A DNA stretch of 44,395 nt from Microcaldota archaeon (GCA_018812625.1 JAHJDH010000030.1:1-44395), one strand, 5' to 3'; positions 7,884 to 18,143 are shown, counted from the stretch's first letter. Numbers and translations: made by a program. The notes: a model not told the origin generated them from the letters alone.

Positions 7884-10538
7884 ATGCAACAGTCTAACAA
7901 AGAAGTTCGAAAAGTTATTGGACATTTGAAATTTTCCCTTTTTTCTCCAGAGATGATCAGGAAACTGGCAGTAGCAAAAATAACTGTTCCAGATACCTAT
8001 GATGATGATGGGTACCCAATTGATGGCGGTCTTGTTGATCTGAGACTTGGTGTTGTTGATCCAGGCCTTCGTTGCAAAACCTGTGGGGGTACTGTAAAAA
8101 ACTGTCCTGGCCACTTTGGATTAATTGAACTTGTTCGTCCTATTGTTCATGTAGAATTTGCAAAGCACCTTCTCTATATTCTGAAGAATACCTGTTACTC
8201 GTGCCACAAAGTTCTAAAGAAAATCGACAAAAAAGAGGATAAGGAAGTTAAAAAAGAAGAAATAGAACAGATAGATGGTGTTATTACCCCTGGAGAAGCA
8301 ATTCTTAGTCCGGAATTATCACCTGAGGCAGCAGAATCTCCAAAACCAACCATAAATGCAGCTGATGCTGTAGAAACTCTTTCGAAAAAACGAACTTCCA
8401 AAAAAACAACAAAGGTTTGTTCTCTTTGTGGTGCCGAAGTTCCTGAAATTAAATTGCTAAAACCAACCACTTTCATGAAAGACAAGGATATGCTTTTGCC
8501 AAATGATGTTCGTGACTGGCTAGCTGCAATAACTGATCATGATTTGAGAGAACTTGGTTTTGATCCTGTTTATGCACGTCCAGAGTGGATGATCGTAACA
8601 GCACTTCCAACTCCTCCAGTAAATGTCAGGCCTTCAATTACTCTTGAAACTGGTGAGAGGAGCGAAGATGATCTAACTCACAAACTTGTTGATGTTATAA
8701 GAATCAATCAGAAACTCGAAGCAAACATTAATGCAGGTGCCCCACAGCTTATTATCGAGGATCTTTGGGAGCTTTTACAATACCATGTTACGACTTACTT
8801 TGATAATGAAACTGCAAACATTCCTCCAGCAAGACACAGAAGTGGAAGGCCTCTCAAAACTCTTGCACAAAGACTTAAGGGGAAAGAAGGTCGTTTCAGA
8901 TACAACTTATCAGGTAAGCGTGTTAACTTCTCAGCCAGAACTGTGATTTCTCCAGATCCAAGAATAAGGCTTGATGAAGTTGGTGTTCCTGAGAGAATCG
9001 CCCATGAGCTTACTATCCCTTTGCATGTTACTGAATGGAATATCGATCACTGCAAAAGCCTAATAAAAGCAGAATCATACCCAAGAGCAGTTTATATTAT
9101 TCGGCCAGATCTTCGCAGGCTCAAAGTTGGTGATACTGACGAAGTCCGAAATGAACAGGCAGAAAATCTCAAAGTCGGCTCAACAATTGAGAGGCAGCTC
9201 ATTAATGGGGACATTGTACTTTTCAACAGACAGCCATCACTTCATAGAATCTCCATGATGGCCCACGAGGTAAAAGTATTCCCAGGCAGGACATTTAGGC
9301 TAAATCCAGTAACTGTAAGTCCTTACAATGCAGACTTTGATGGAGATGAAATGAATCTCCACGTTATGCAGACTGAGGAATCTCAAGCTGAAGCTAGATA
9401 CCTTGCAAAAGTTGAGAAACAACTTCTATCTCCAAGGCATGGACATGCTATTATCAAACCACAGGAAGATCATGTATCTGGATTATATTTCCTTACGTTG
9501 GATGGTTCTGTATTTACAAAAGATGAAGTATCAAGCATGTTCTATCTGATTGGAAGAACAGAACTTCCAAAACCCGATGTGGCAGGTGGCCTGTATTCTG
9601 GAAAATTATTATTTTCAACTTTGCTACCTGATGATACTAATCTCAAAGTCATATCAAAGCTTGGAGACGAGATTGTCATTAAAAACGGCAAACTGATAAA
9701 AGGAGCAATCGAGAGCAAGGCAATGGAAGGAGAACTTCTTGAGAAAATGTTTGTGAATCATGGACCTGAATTTACAAGAGAATTTATAGACAGTGCAACT
9801 GTTCTTGCCCTCGAATCAGTCTCACTTCATGGACTTAGTGTATCTCTAAAAGATTACACTGTTTCTCCTAAGGGTGCTGTAAAGATCAACGAAATCATTG
9901 ACAAGATGAATCGGGAAATTGATAATCTTATTATGCAATACAAAAACAAGTCTCTTGAAAGATCTCCAGGTATGACCCTAAAAGAAACTTTGGAAGGTCT
10001 TATCGTTGAGATTACAACCAAAACGCGTATTGATGTTGGTAAAATTGTTGAGAGTGATTTGGGTCGGGACAATCCATCGGTTATCATGGCTAAGATCGGC
10101 GCTCGTGGAAGCATGCTTAATGCTATCCAGATGTCTGCACTTGTTGCACAGCAGACTGTTCGAAGCAAGAGAATCACAAGAGGATTCAAGAGAAGAATCC
10201 TTCCGTACTTTAAGGAAGGAGCTCTTACTGGAGCAGAGAAAGGTTTTGTTTATTCTTCATTCCAGAAAGGACTTACTCCATACGAGTTTATGCATCACTC
10301 AATGGGTGGTCGTGAAGCTCTTGTTAACACAGCTATCAGAACAGCAAGGTCTGGTTACATGCAGAGAAGGCTGATCAATGCTTTGCAGGATCTTGTCGTA
10401 TATGGTGATATGTCTGTTCGAAATGCAGATATGAGTGTTGTTCAATTTATCTACGGCGGAGATGGACAGGATCCAATGTATTCTTCTACTGTTGAAGCAG
10501 TTGAAGGAACAAAACAAGATGATATTGATACGGCATAG
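7884..10538 (+). CDS. rpoA1: DNA-directed RNA polymerase subunit A'
   Basis: CxxC...CPGHFGLIEL zinc region, NADFDGDEMN catalytic loop; likely ATG 7884. Confidence 0.96.
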   Translation: MQQSNKEVRKVIGHLKFSLFSPEMIRKLAVAKITVPDTYDDDGYPIDGGLVDLRLGVVDPGLRCKTCGGTVKNCPGHFGLIELVRPIVHVEFAKHLLYILKNTCYSCHKVLKKIDKKEDKEVKKEEIEQIDGVITPGEAILSPELSPEAAESPKPTINAADAVETLSKKRTSKKTTKVCSLCGAEVPEIKLLKPTTFMKDKDMLLPNDVRDWLAAITDHDLRELGFDPVYARPEWMIVTALPTPPVNVRPSITLETGERSEDDLTHKLVDVIRINQKLEANINAGAPQLIIEDLWELLQYHVTTYFDNETANIPPARHRSGRPLKTLAQRLKGKEGRFRYNLSGKRVNFSARTVISPDPRIRLDEVGVPERIAHELTIPLHVTEWNIDHCKSLIKAESYPRAVYIIRPDLRRLKVGDTDEVRNEQAENLKVGSTIERQLINGDIVLFNRQPSLHRISMMAHEVKVFPGRTFRLNPVTVSPYNADFDGDEMNLHVMQTEESQAEARYLAKVEKQLLSPRHGHAIIKPQEDHVSGLYFLTLDGSVFTKDEVSSMFYLIGRTELPKPDVAGGLYSGKLLFSTLLPDDTNLKVISKLGDEIVIKNGKLIKGAIESKAMEGELLEKMFVNHGPEFTREFIDSATVLALESVSLHGLSVSLKDYTVSPKGAVKINEIIDKMNREIDNLIMQYKNKSLERSPGMTLKETLEGLIVEITTKTRIDVGKIVESDLGRDNPSVIMAKIGARGSMLNAIQMSALVAQQTVRSKRITRGFKRRILPYFKEGALTGAEKGFVYSSFQKGLTPYEFMHHSMGGREALVNTAIRTARSGYMQRRLINALQDLVVYGDMSVRNADMSVVQFIYGGDGQDPMYSSTVEAVEGTKQDDIDTA

Positions 10539-11615
<1,077 letters not shown>

Positions 11616-11627
11616 TGGTGATTTAGG

Positions 11628-12059
11628 ATGGCAGACGATCAAGAGAAAATCGAAGAACAAACAATTGATGAAGAAACTGAAGATGTTTCAGAAACTACAG
11701 AAGCAAAACCAAAAAAGAATAAGAAAGTAGTTAGGAGAAGAAAAACCAAAAAAGAGAGGGAGAACCCACTTACAGTTGCAATCAGACTTACTGTTGAAAG
11801 TGGTAAAGTTGAATTTGGCGCCCGAAGAGGTGTTGCCTCGAGTCTCAATGCAAAAGCAAAACTTTTTGTTGTTGCTGGAAATACGCCAGAAGAAATAAAG
11901 AAAAATGTTCATAACTATGCAGAAATTTCAGAGGTTCCTGTAATTGATTTCCCTGGAAGTTCTATGGAACTTGGTTCTGTTTGCGGAAGGCCATTTCCCA
12001 TTACAGTTCTTTCTGTTTATGATGCTGGAACTTCCAATATCTTAGAGCTTGCAAAATAG
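11628..12059 (+). CDS. rpl30e: Ribosomal protein L30e with charged N-terminal extension
   Basis: L30e-like core LTVAIRLTVESGKVEFGARRGVASSLNAKAKLFVVAGNTP... in the conserved position between rpoA'' and nusA; about 45-aa acidic-then-basic N-terminal tail. Confidence 0.82.
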   Translation: MADDQEKIEEQTIDEETEDVSETTEAKPKKNKKVVRRRKTKKERENPLTVAIRLTVESGKVEFGARRGVASSLNAKAKLFVVAGNTPEEIKKNVHNYAEISEVPVIDFPGSSMELGSVCGRPFPITVLSVYDAGTSNILELAK

Positions 12060-12066
12060 GTATTAT

Positions 12067-12498
12067 ATGGAACTAAACGAAGATGATCTGAAAGTCTTCT
12101 CAAGCTTTGAGAATATTACCCATGTCATGCCATCTGATTATATTGCAACTCCAAGCTCCCTAGTTTTTCTGGTGAGCAAAGAATCTCTAGGTCAGGCAAT
12201 TGGGAAAAAGGCAGCCAATATTGAAAAACTTCGCAGGATCTTTAGAAAAAGAGTTGTTGTTGTTGCAGACAGTGATGATGCAGAGGGTTTCCTTCGAAAT
12301 TTCTTTGGAAATGTAACGATATCTGATATCGAATCAAGGAATGTCATGGGAGAAACTGCGATTATTATGACTGTTGCAGATAAAGACCGCGGCATTGCAA
12401 TCGGGCGCGATGGCGAGAGGATCAAGGCTGCAAAAACTCTTTTGAAAAAGAAATTCAATGCAACTGTTCATCTTAGGACCAAGAAGGCTGAAATCTAG
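12067..12498 (+). CDS. nusA: Archaeal NusA-like transcription factor (KH domains)
   Basis: SKESLGQAIGKKAANIEKLRRIFRKRV and KDRGIAIGRDGERIKAAKTLLKKKF KH motifs. Confidence 0.9.
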   Translation: MELNEDDLKVFSSFENITHVMPSDYIATPSSLVFLVSKESLGQAIGKKAANIEKLRRIFRKRVVVVADSDDAEGFLRNFFGNVTISDIESRNVMGETAIIMTVADKDRGIAIGRDGERIKAAKTLLKKKFNATVHLRTKKAEI

Positions 12499-12525
12499 TT
12501 TTTTCCTATTTTTTCAATAATATTC
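12499..12525 (+). terminator. T-rich terminator downstream of nusA
   Basis: ttttttcctattttttcaataata right after the nusA stop codon. Confidence 0.5.
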
Positions 12526-12549
12526 TAACTTCTACTCCAAGTTACTGTA

Positions 12550-12563
12550 TCCTCCTAGGGGGA
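12550..12563. promoter_or_regulatory. 14-bp imperfect palindrome abutting a TATA-like element (candidate operator)
   Basis: TCCTCCTAGGGGGA, self-complementary except one T:G pair, just upstream of cttttaatac at 12571. Confidence 0.4.
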
Positions 12564-12570
12564 CGCACGT

Positions 12571-12580
12571 CTTTTAATAC
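12571..12580 (+). promoter_or_regulatory. TATA-box-like element for the repeat-protein gene
   Basis: cttttaatac upstream of ATG 12629. Confidence 0.4.
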
Positions 12581-12628
12581 ATCTTATGTCGTAATAAATG
12601 TACTCTAGTGAATCCCAGGGTAATTATA

Positions 12629-13717
12629 ATGCGGCAAAAAACCAGAAGTAGTGTTCAATCTGTCAGAAGCTCCACCAAGGAGCCTTTAGCCGAAGGCCTG
12701 CAGATTGCCGTTCCGACTGATTCTAGAGGAAGAAGAATGTGGAGAAGATTAAGCGATGATCAAATTATCGAGTTTGCAAAGAAATTGATGGATGAGGGGA
12801 ATTTAACTGGACGGAAAGAATTAATCAAGTCAGATCGTGGTTTATATCGTGTTTTAAGGAAGAGAGGCTTGCTTGATGAGATTGGTTTTGCTCAGAAAAA
12901 AAGAAAGCCAAGATCATGGAAGGATAGGACTGACGAAGAAGTTGTTGAGTTTGCTAGGAAAGTGCTGAAAGAGAATGAAATTACTAGGATGAGCGAGTTG
13001 AATCAAATTGATTCTGGATTGTATGTTGTTTTGAGGGAAAGAGGATTATTTGATAGAGTTGGCGTTGAGGGAAGACGAAGATCCTGGAAGATCATGAGTG
13101 ATGAAAAGATTGTTGAACTTGCAAAGAAAGTAATGGAAGACGAAGGCCTAACTGAAAGGGGAGAATTGAGGAAAATTGATCTTGGATTGTATTATATTTT
13201 GAGGAGAAGGAAACTTCTTGATAAAATTGATTTTGATAATAAAATAAGAGAGAAAAGATCCTGGAAGCTCATGAGTGATGAAGAGATTGTTGAACTTGCA
13301 AGAAAAGTGATGAGAAATAACATGATAACGATGAGGATAGGATTACAGGCTGCTGATTGTGGATTGTATAATGTTTTGAGAAAAAGAGGATTGCTTGATG
13401 AATTAGATTTTCAGGAGGAAGTAAAAAAGAGGAGATCTTGGGCCGGGATGAGTAATACTGAGATTGCAGGACTTGCAAAAAAATTGATGAAAGAAAATTG
13501 CATAATTGGGAGGAAAGAGTTGGAGGAGGCTGATCGCGGATTGTATCGGATTTTGTGGAAAAGAGGACTGCTAGATCATGTATTTGCCCATGTAGATCGA
13601 CAAAAAGCTGACCTGGCAAGAGACGCAGTAATTGACGCACTGGATGCGTTTGTTGCAAATGACAATGCTGTTTCGGAGGATGATGTTGCATCAGAAAACT
13701 GCAGAAGCCTCCAGTAA
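12629..13717 (+). CDS. Helical-repeat protein 1: five ~57-aa repeats plus a C-terminal domain
   Basis: Repeats of RSWKxMSDEEIVELARKVMxENxITxRxELxxxDxGLYxxLRKRGLLDxV; ORF track begins at GTG 12608, ATG at 12629 aligns with the paralogue. Confidence 0.85.
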   Translation: MRQKTRSSVQSVRSSTKEPLAEGLQIAVPTDSRGRRMWRRLSDDQIIEFAKKLMDEGNLTGRKELIKSDRGLYRVLRKRGLLDEIGFAQKKRKPRSWKDRTDEEVVEFARKVLKENEITRMSELNQIDSGLYVVLRERGLFDRVGVEGRRRSWKIMSDEKIVELAKKVMEDEGLTERGELRKIDLGLYYILRRRKLLDKIDFDNKIREKRSWKLMSDEEIVELARKVMRNNMITMRIGLQAADCGLYNVLRKRGLLDELDFQEEVKKRRSWAGMSNTEIAGLAKKLMKENCIIGRKELEEADRGLYRILWKRGLLDHVFAHVDRQKADLARDAVIDALDAFVANDNAVSEDDVASENCRSLQ

Positions 13718-13758
13718 GAGAAGCAAAGACTTCGGAAAAAGAGCCTCTAGCTGAAGGC

Positions 13759-15090
13759 TTGCAATTTACTGTTCCGACTGATTCTAGCGGAAGAAGATTA
13801 TGGGCTAAGATGAGTGATGAGCAGGTTGTTGGGTTTGCAAAGAAACTGATTAAAGAGAGGGGGATAACTGGGGTAAACGAACTTGGTCAAATTGATTCTG
13901 GTTTGCACCGTATTTTGAGGATAAGAGAATTGTTTTGTGCAGTTGGATTTGAAAATAGGCCAAGAAAAAGAAGATCCTGGAAGAGTATGAATGATGAGGA
14001 AATTGTTGAATATGCAAAAAAAGTAATGACTGAGAAGAAGATAACTGGCATTGGCGAATTAGGCAGAACTGATCCTGGACTACATACAATTTTGACTAAA
14101 AGAGGATTGCTTGATCAAGTCGGTTTTGAGGAAAAATACCGGAATTGGAAAGACATGGATGATGAAGGACTCATAGGCCTTACGAGGAGAACAATGAAGT
14201 CTAAAGACATAACTGGGAGGAGCGAGTTGCAAGAATCCGATCCTGGATTGTATCGGGTTTTGGTGAAAAGAAACCTGCTTGATAAAGTCGGATTTGAGGA
14301 TAAACGAAGATCATGGAAGGATGTGGGTGATGAAGAAATTCTTGAACTTGCAAGGGAAGTAATGAAGTCCCATAAGATAACTAGCAGAAGCCAACTGCAG
14401 GAGGTTGATTCTGGTTTATGTAAAATTTTGAGAGCAAGAGGGTTGATGGACGAAGTCAGATTTGTTGAGAAATTAAGACGCTGGAGTGATATGAGTGATG
14501 GCGATCTCATTGAATTTGCAAAGAGAGTAATGAAGGATAATGGTATAACTGGAAAAAGAGAGTTGGAAAATATAAACTCCGGAGCATATAATAACTTGAG
14601 AAAAAGAGGATTACTTGATCAAGTTGGGTTTGAGGAAAAAAGAAGAAAGAGGAGATTCTGGAACGATGTCAGTGATGAGGAAATTGTTGGGCTGGCCAGG
14701 AAATTGATAGAAGAAAATGGCATACGAAGTAGACTGAAATTCAAGGCTGCTGATTCAGGATTACATGCAGTTCTAAGAGTGAGGAATTTGCTTGATAAAC
14801 TTCAATTTAAGGAAAAAAGCAGAACTCATACCTCTTGGAAAGATATGACTAATGAAGAGATTGTTGAGTTTGCGAGAAGATTGATTAAAGAAAAGACTAT
14901 TGTTACCAGGAAGGAACTGAGAACAGAACACCGGGGTTTGTCCGCTGTTTTGAGAAGAAGAGGTCTTCTCGACCAAGTATTCGCTAGAATAGATCAGCAA
15001 AAAGTCGACATGGCTAGAGACGCCGTAATAGATGCTTTAGAAGCATTTGCTGCAAATGACAATTCTATTTCTGAAGATGAGGTTGCATGA
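13759..15090 (+). CDS. Helical-repeat protein 2: seven ~57-aa repeats plus the same C-terminal domain
   Basis: Same repeat consensus; shared C-term RQKxDxARDAVIDALxAFxANDNxxSEDxVA; coding similarity continues upstream of the TTG at 13759 to about 13690. Confidence 0.8.
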   Translation: MQFTVPTDSSGRRLWAKMSDEQVVGFAKKLIKERGITGVNELGQIDSGLHRILRIRELFCAVGFENRPRKRRSWKSMNDEEIVEYAKKVMTEKKITGIGELGRTDPGLHTILTKRGLLDQVGFEEKYRNWKDMDDEGLIGLTRRTMKSKDITGRSELQESDPGLYRVLVKRNLLDKVGFEDKRRSWKDVGDEEILELAREVMKSHKITSRSQLQEVDSGLCKILRARGLMDEVRFVEKLRRWSDMSDGDLIEFAKRVMKDNGITGKRELENINSGAYNNLRKRGLLDQVGFEEKRRKRRFWNDVSDEEIVGLARKLIEENGIRSRLKFKAADSGLHAVLRVRNLLDKLQFKEKSRTHTSWKDMTNEEIVEFARRLIKEKTIVTRKELRTEHRGLSAVLRRRGLLDQVFARIDQQKVDMARDAVIDALEAFAANDNSISEDEVA

Positions 15091-15130
15091 TATGGAAAGT
15101 TTTAACTTAGTAATTGCAATTATCTAATTC

Positions 15131-15988
15131 ATGAAAATCCTGATTATTGGTGGCTCTCAGTTTGTTGGTCCCATCATCATTCGAAAACTTCTAGAAAACG
15201 GCCATAATATTACTGTTTTTAACCGTGGACATATCCAGAACAAATATGAGAATGTCAATTTCATAAAAGGAGATCGCAATAATGGATTTTCTATCTCAGA
15301 AAAGTTTGATGTAGTAATTGATATGTGCGCTTATCTGGGAGAGCAAACTCGAAGAGCAATAAATGATCTCAGTTTTGATTTTTTCATACATATGAGCTCT
15401 GCAGCGTCATACAAAAAATCACAATCATTTCCACTCACTGAAGAATCACCGCTTGGAGATTGGCCACTTTGGGGCGAATACAATGAAGGCAAAGTGCAAT
15501 GTGAAGATGCTCTAGAAAGATCAGGAATCAATTATGCATCAATCAGGCCTGTGTATATACTTGGTCCCAATAACCCTGCAGACCGTGAGCATTTCATCTA
15601 TTCCAAAATAAAACAAAATATTCCATTAATCCTCCCTGGCAATGGCCAGGCATCTATTCAATTTGTTTTTGCAGAAGATGTTGCAAACTGCATTGTACTT
15701 CTTGCAGAAAAAAAACTTTCTGGGCTCTACAACTGTGCGGGTGATGATACGATAACTTTGCAGAACCTGGTTCTTGAAATAGGCAAAATCGTTGGAACAG
15801 AGCCGATAATCGATTACAATCCTGATGCAGACGGAGAAAATTTCGATATTTCCCAGTTTCCATTTGCAAATGAGACTTTTGTCTGCAGCAATGAAAAGTT
15901 CAGGAAACTTGGAATCAAATTCACTCCACTGATTGCAGGATTAAAAGAAGATTACAAAAATTACTATTCCAAATTTAATCGCTTTTGA
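15131..15988 (+). CDS. NAD-dependent epimerase/dehydratase (extended SDR family)
   Basis: MKILIIGGSQFVGPIIIRKLLENGHNITVFNRG Rossmann motif; SIRPVYILGPNNPADRE. Confidence 0.8.
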   Translation: MKILIIGGSQFVGPIIIRKLLENGHNITVFNRGHIQNKYENVNFIKGDRNNGFSISEKFDVVIDMCAYLGEQTRRAINDLSFDFFIHMSSAASYKKSQSFPLTEESPLGDWPLWGEYNEGKVQCEDALERSGINYASIRPVYILGPNNPADREHFIYSKIKQNIPLILPGNGQASIQFVFAEDVANCIVLLAEKKLSGLYNCAGDDTITLQNLVLEIGKIVGTEPIIDYNPDADGENFDISQFPFANETFVCSNEKFRKLGIKFTPLIAGLKEDYKNYYSKFNRF

Positions 15989-16700
15989 ATATCGAGAGAG
16001 AAACCTCGCTGATTGTTATCTTATTATTCACAACAACTTCATGAAGATCTGTCTCTTCCTTTACTTCTTCCAGTTCTCCGCCAATCCAGAAATATGGAAC
16101 TCCATTTGGATCTTTTCTTTTTTCAATTACAGTCTTGTATTTTCTTTTTTGGAATTTGTGGGTGTAAACAATCTCTGCATCAACATGTTTTTCAGGAAGA
16201 TTAACGCTAAAGAAGCTACTATCCTTTAATTTTGGCTTGAGCTCTTCAATTACTCTGGTAACAGTTTGAACAAGCTCTTCTCGAGTTCCCCAGTTTTCTT
16301 TTTTGTGCCAGTCATGACCATCCTTATGAACAGAAAAAGCTATTGATGGAACTCCATCAAGAACTGCCTGCCAGCAAGCTCCAATAGTACCTGAACCTAT
16401 CAAAGGGCCAAGGCAGGTATTATCTCCCCAGTTTATTCCAGACAATATCAAATCAGGTTTTGCAAACTCACCGGAATTCAAAGAAAAAAGCACACAATCT
16501 GCAGGTGTTCCGTTAATCGAATTGATCTTATCCGTGATTTTATGGATTCGAATTGGTTTGTGCAATGTTATTGCTCTTGAAATTGCACTTCTTTGCCTAT
16601 TTGGAACAATTGCATAAGTATCTCCAAATTTTGTTCCAGCCTCAACAAGAGAGCGAAGGCCTTCGCTATCTCCATCATCATTAGTTACAAGAATTATCAT
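15975..16700 (-). CDS. surE: 5'-nucleotidase SurE
   Basis: MIILVTNDDGDSEGLRSLVEAG, ILSGINWGDN motifs. Confidence 0.9.
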   Translation of the reverse strand: MIILVTNDDGDSEGLRSLVEAGTKFGDTYAIVPNRQRSAISRAITLHKPIRIHKITDKINSINGTPADCVLFSLNSGEFAKPDLILSGINWGDNTCLGPLIGSGTIGACWQAVLDGVPSIAFSVHKDGHDWHKKENWGTREELVQTVTRVIEELKPKLKDSSFFSVNLPEKHVDAEIVYTHKFQKRKYKTVIEKRKDPNGVPYFWIGGELEEVKEETDLHEVVVNNKITISEVSLSIFKSD

Positions 16701-16768
16701 ATGAAATAAATTAGGTTTTCGTTATTAAAATCCTATTGTCTGCTCTACATATAAAATAAAGAAAAAAA

Positions 16769-18064
16769 TCATGGCAGAAGCCTTGTTCTGTCTCTTGGAA
16801 ATAGCATACACTCCCTGATATTGTCCTGAGCACAAATCTTCATAACTAGTCTCTCAAGACCTATACTCCATCCAGAATGTGGTGGTGCTCCAACTCTGAA
16901 CGCGTCAATGTAGAATTTGAAGTCCACTGGATTAAGATCTCTTTTCTTTAGCTGATCCTCAAGAATTGTTGGAATGTGGATACGTTTTGCACCACTGGAA
17001 ATCTCAAGACCTCTATAGATAAGATCAAACGCATGGCATATTTTTTCATTATCTTTATCTGGCATGGAATAGAATGCACGGATTTCAGTTGGCCAGTCAT
17101 AGACAAAGTAAAGTTCATTGTCAAGAACTTCTTCAAGCTTTTTCTCTGCTTCTCTTGTAAAGTCCCAGCCATGCTTCATCTCAAAACCATTTGAATTAAG
17201 TTTTTCAATAAGCTCTGCATAAGAGTATCTTGTGATCTTTTCTGGAACAATTACCTCTTTCCCAAATACCTCTTTGATCTCATCTCCAAGTTCCTGTTTT
17301 ACTTTTGCTAAAATGTGCAAAGTAACCTGCTCAAGGATGTCCATTACATCATTGTGGTCTGCAAAGCCCATTTCAATGTCCATCTGAGTAATTTCGTTGA
17401 GGTGCGAGCTTGTGTTATGTTTTTCTGCTCTAAATACTGGCACAGTCATCATAACTCTGTCAAAGCCTCCAATAATGGCAAGTTGTTTGTAGAGTTGTGG
17501 GGATTGAACCAAATATGCTTTGTTCTCAAAGTATTGGATTGGGAAGACATCTGCTCCTCCTTCTGTTGCAGCGCCTGTGATTGCTGAAGTATGGATTTCA
17601 ATAAATTCCAGTTCTCCGAGTTTTTCCCTAAATGCATGGGCGCAAAGTGCCTTTGTCCTAAAGATCAAAGAAGTTTGTTTTCTTCTAAGATCAATATATC
17701 TGAAATCAAGCCTAGTGTCCATTTCGGATTCTGTTACTCCTGTTGGATCAACCGGCAATTTCAATTCAACCTTGTTCAATAGTTCAAAAGACTCTGGAAT
17801 CATTTCAGCTCCTGCTTTTGCCACTTTGCTTTCCTTTACAATTCCTTCAAAAGAAACAACATCTTCCTTGTTCACTTTGATTGATTCCATAAGCTCGTCG
17901 CTGATCTCTCCTCTTTTGGCAACAACCTGTATGATTCCTGTGATATCTCGAACCTGTATGAACTTTAATTTTCCAAGATCACGAAAATCATGCACCCAAC
18001 CGGCAATTTTTATCTTCTGACCTGCTAGTTTTTTTGCTTCTTTTATATAGTGTGTTCTCTGCAT
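16769..18064 (-). CDS. aspS: Aspartyl-tRNA synthetase (archaeal type)
   Basis: N-terminal OB fold IKIAGWVHDFRDLGKLKFIQVRD; VFRAEKHNTSSHLNEITQMDIEMGF; GWSIGLERLVMKICAQDNIRECMLFPRD. Confidence 0.93.
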   Translation of the reverse strand: MQRTHYIKEAKKLAGQKIKIAGWVHDFRDLGKLKFIQVRDITGIIQVVAKRGEISDELMESIKVNKEDVVSFEGIVKESKVAKAGAEMIPESFELLNKVELKLPVDPTGVTESEMDTRLDFRYIDLRRKQTSLIFRTKALCAHAFREKLGELEFIEIHTSAITGAATEGGADVFPIQYFENKAYLVQSPQLYKQLAIIGGFDRVMMTVPVFRAEKHNTSSHLNEITQMDIEMGFADHNDVMDILEQVTLHILAKVKQELGDEIKEVFGKEVIVPEKITRYSYAELIEKLNSNGFEMKHGWDFTREAEKKLEEVLDNELYFVYDWPTEIRAFYSMPDKDNEKICHAFDLIYRGLEISSGAKRIHIPTILEDQLKKRDLNPVDFKFYIDAFRVGAPPHSGWSIGLERLVMKICAQDNIRECMLFPRDRTRLLP

Positions 18065-18134
18065 ATTATTCACTCTCTGCAATAATTAGCTATATTTTTA
18101 CTATACTGTAATGTTTATATTCGTAAGCTGTTGT

Positions 18135-18143
18135 AATTTATAT
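18135..18143 (+). promoter_or_regulatory. TATA-box-like element for the membrane-protein array
   Basis: aatttatat about 26 bp before ATG 18164, consistent with a leaderless transcript. Confidence 0.4.

Noticed and set aside
12629-15090. Repeat-protein genes considered as a transposon or homing-endonuclease insertion
   Set aside because: No nuclease motif (HNH, GIY-YIG, LAGLIDADG), transposase, terminal inverted repeats or target duplications seen; only the repeat module resembles nuclease-associated domains
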